The translations under genes and the position numbers were made by a program. From Sphingomonas sanxanigenens (GTDB lineage Bacteria > Pseudomonadota > Alphaproteobacteria > Sphingomonadales > Sphingomonadaceae), in contig QFNN01000023.1 of assembly GCA_003240855.1 (NCBI GenBank), positions 1 through 31,546 on the forward strand: 31,546 nucleotides of DNA, in the 5' to 3' direction. Shown piece by piece: positions 30,831-31,546 of the stretch. Numbering within the stretch: the first letter of the stretch is position 1; the number at the start of each line of letters is the position of its first letter. The notes beneath the pieces are model-generated. The model made no database searches. It was not told the origin of the DNA and saw only the letters and a list, made by a program, of their open reading frames with translations.

Positions 30831-31546
30831 TCAGTTCATCAGTTCCACGGCGACCGCCGTCGCTTCGCCGCCGCCGATGCACAGCGAGGCCAGCCCGCGC
30901 TTGCCGCCGCGTGTCTCCAGCGCGCTCAGCAGCGTGGCGAGGATGCGCGCGCCGCTCGCGCCGATCGGATGGCCGAGCGCGCAGGCGCCGCCGTTCACAT
31001 TGACCACCGAATGATCGAGGCCCAGGTCGCGCATCGCGATCATCGCGACCACGGCGAACGCCTCGTTGACCTCGAACAGGTCGACATCGCCCTTTTCCCA
31101 GCCGGCCTTGGCCAGCGCCTTGCGCATGGCATCGACAGGCGCGGTGGTGAAGCGCGCGGGCGCATGAGCGTGGGCCGCATGGCTCACGATGCGCGCGACG
31201 GGCTTCACGCCCAGCCTGTCGGCGACGCTCTGGCGCGTCAGCACCAGCGCCGCCGCGCCGTCCGAGATCGACGAGGCGTTGGCGGCGGTGATCGTCCCGT
31301 CCTTGGCGAATGCGGGCTTCAGCGTCGGGATCTTGGCGGGATCGCTTTTCATCGGCTGCTCGTCCTGCGCGACCGTCGTCGATCCCTTGCGGCCCGCGAC
31401 TTCGACCGCGACGATTTCGCGCTCGAACGCCCCCGCTGCCTGCGCCTTCTGCGCGCGTTCGAGCGAGGCGATGGCGAAATCATCCTGCTGGGCGCGCGTG
31501 AACTGGTATTCGGCCGCCGTTTCCTCGGCGAAGCTGCCCATCAGTC
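30831..31546 (-). CDS. Acetyl-CoA C-acetyltransferase (thiolase), C-terminal part
   Basis: The reading frame runs off the window end, so the N-terminus with the first catalytic cysteine is missing; the ATG at 31541 is internal. The visible 237-238 residues are a thiolase C-terminal half: SFAEETAAEYQFTRAQQDDFA, ANASSISDGAAALVL, EVNEAFAVV (active-site NEAF), GGACALGHPIGASGARI (catalytic His in GHP) and SLCIGGGE (catalytic second Cys). Such enzymes make or cleave acetoacetyl-CoA, in beta-oxidation, ketone-body or polyhydroxybutyrate metabolism. Which one cannot be decided from this fragment. The stop at 30831 is followed by a GC hairpin. Confidence 0.94.
   Translation of the reverse strand, partial: LMGSFAEETAAEYQFTRAQQDDFAIASLERAQKAQAAGAFEREIVAVEVAGRKGSTTVAQDEQPMKSDPAKIPTLKPAFAKDGTITAANASSISDGAAALVLTRQSVADRLGVKPVARIVSHAAHAHAPARFTTAPVDAMRKALAKAGWEKGDVDLFEVNEAFAVVAMIAMRDLGLDHSVVNVNGGACALGHPIGASGARILATLLSALETRGGKRGLASLCIGGGEATAVAVELMN

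Noticed and set aside
1..31546. Defence island, prophage, CRISPR array or integrative element
   Set aside because: No integrase, transposase, phage, CRISPR-repeat or restriction genes seen; gene content and codon use look like core chromosome throughout.

Overview
The window is a gene-dense, GC-rich stretch of a bacterial chromosome, and it looks like core genome of an alphaproteobacterium, most likely a sphingomonad. Reasons: AddAB instead of RecBCD, a UPF0262 protein beside dnaB, an assimilatory sulfite reductase operon with DUF2849 and DUF934 partners, a 4Cys-type CysH, and dispersed palindromes of the 'GAAGCAATCCAG' type. I see no phage, plasmid, transposase, CRISPR, rRNA or tRNA genes.

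Layout. (1) 1-7250, plus strand: the end of a MurU-like sugar nucleotidyltransferase, then addB and addA (overlapping) for double-strand break repair, then trxA. (2) 7380-8606, minus: argJ. (3) 8722-11828, plus: a small exported protein directly upstream of secA, an arrangement that resembles secM-secA. (4) 11936-13994, minus: a YbaY-like lipoprotein, dcd, cdd (pyrimidine deoxynucleotide metabolism) and a UPF0262 protein. (5) 14149-15663, plus: dnaB, with DnaA boxes in the divergent promoter region. (6) 15782-19636, minus: cobA, DUF2849, sulfite reductase, DUF934 and cysH, all touching or overlapping. This is one operon that reduces APS or PAPS to sulfide and makes precorrin-2 for siroheme. 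(7) 19848-22692, minus: astD-like dehydrogenase and SelO. (8) 22730-25874, plus: alpha/beta hydrolase, GH130 protein and GT4 glycosyltransferase. (9) 25962-28069, plus: a large nitronate-monooxygenase-like flavoprotein with a Cys-rich tail, closely followed by a class I glutamine amidotransferase. (10) 28127-29140: a GDT1/UPF0016 cation exporter on the minus strand behind a yybP-ykoY manganese riboswitch. A 44-residue membrane microprotein is divergent from it. (11) 29145-31546: a 2-hydroxyacid dehydrogenase (minus), an exported SH3-like protein (plus), and the C-terminal part of a thiolase (minus), cut by the window end.

Four imperfect palindromes of about 80 bp lie at gene 3' ends (7263-7348, 11839-11921, 15685-15766, 19767-19845). 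The points most worth following are the secA-upstream secreted peptide, the riboswitch/microprotein divergent region, the nitronate-monooxygenase-like/amidotransferase pair with four cysteines, the two uncharacterised partners inside the sulfite reductase operon, and the DnaA boxes before dnaB. All calls are by reading; no database search was run.
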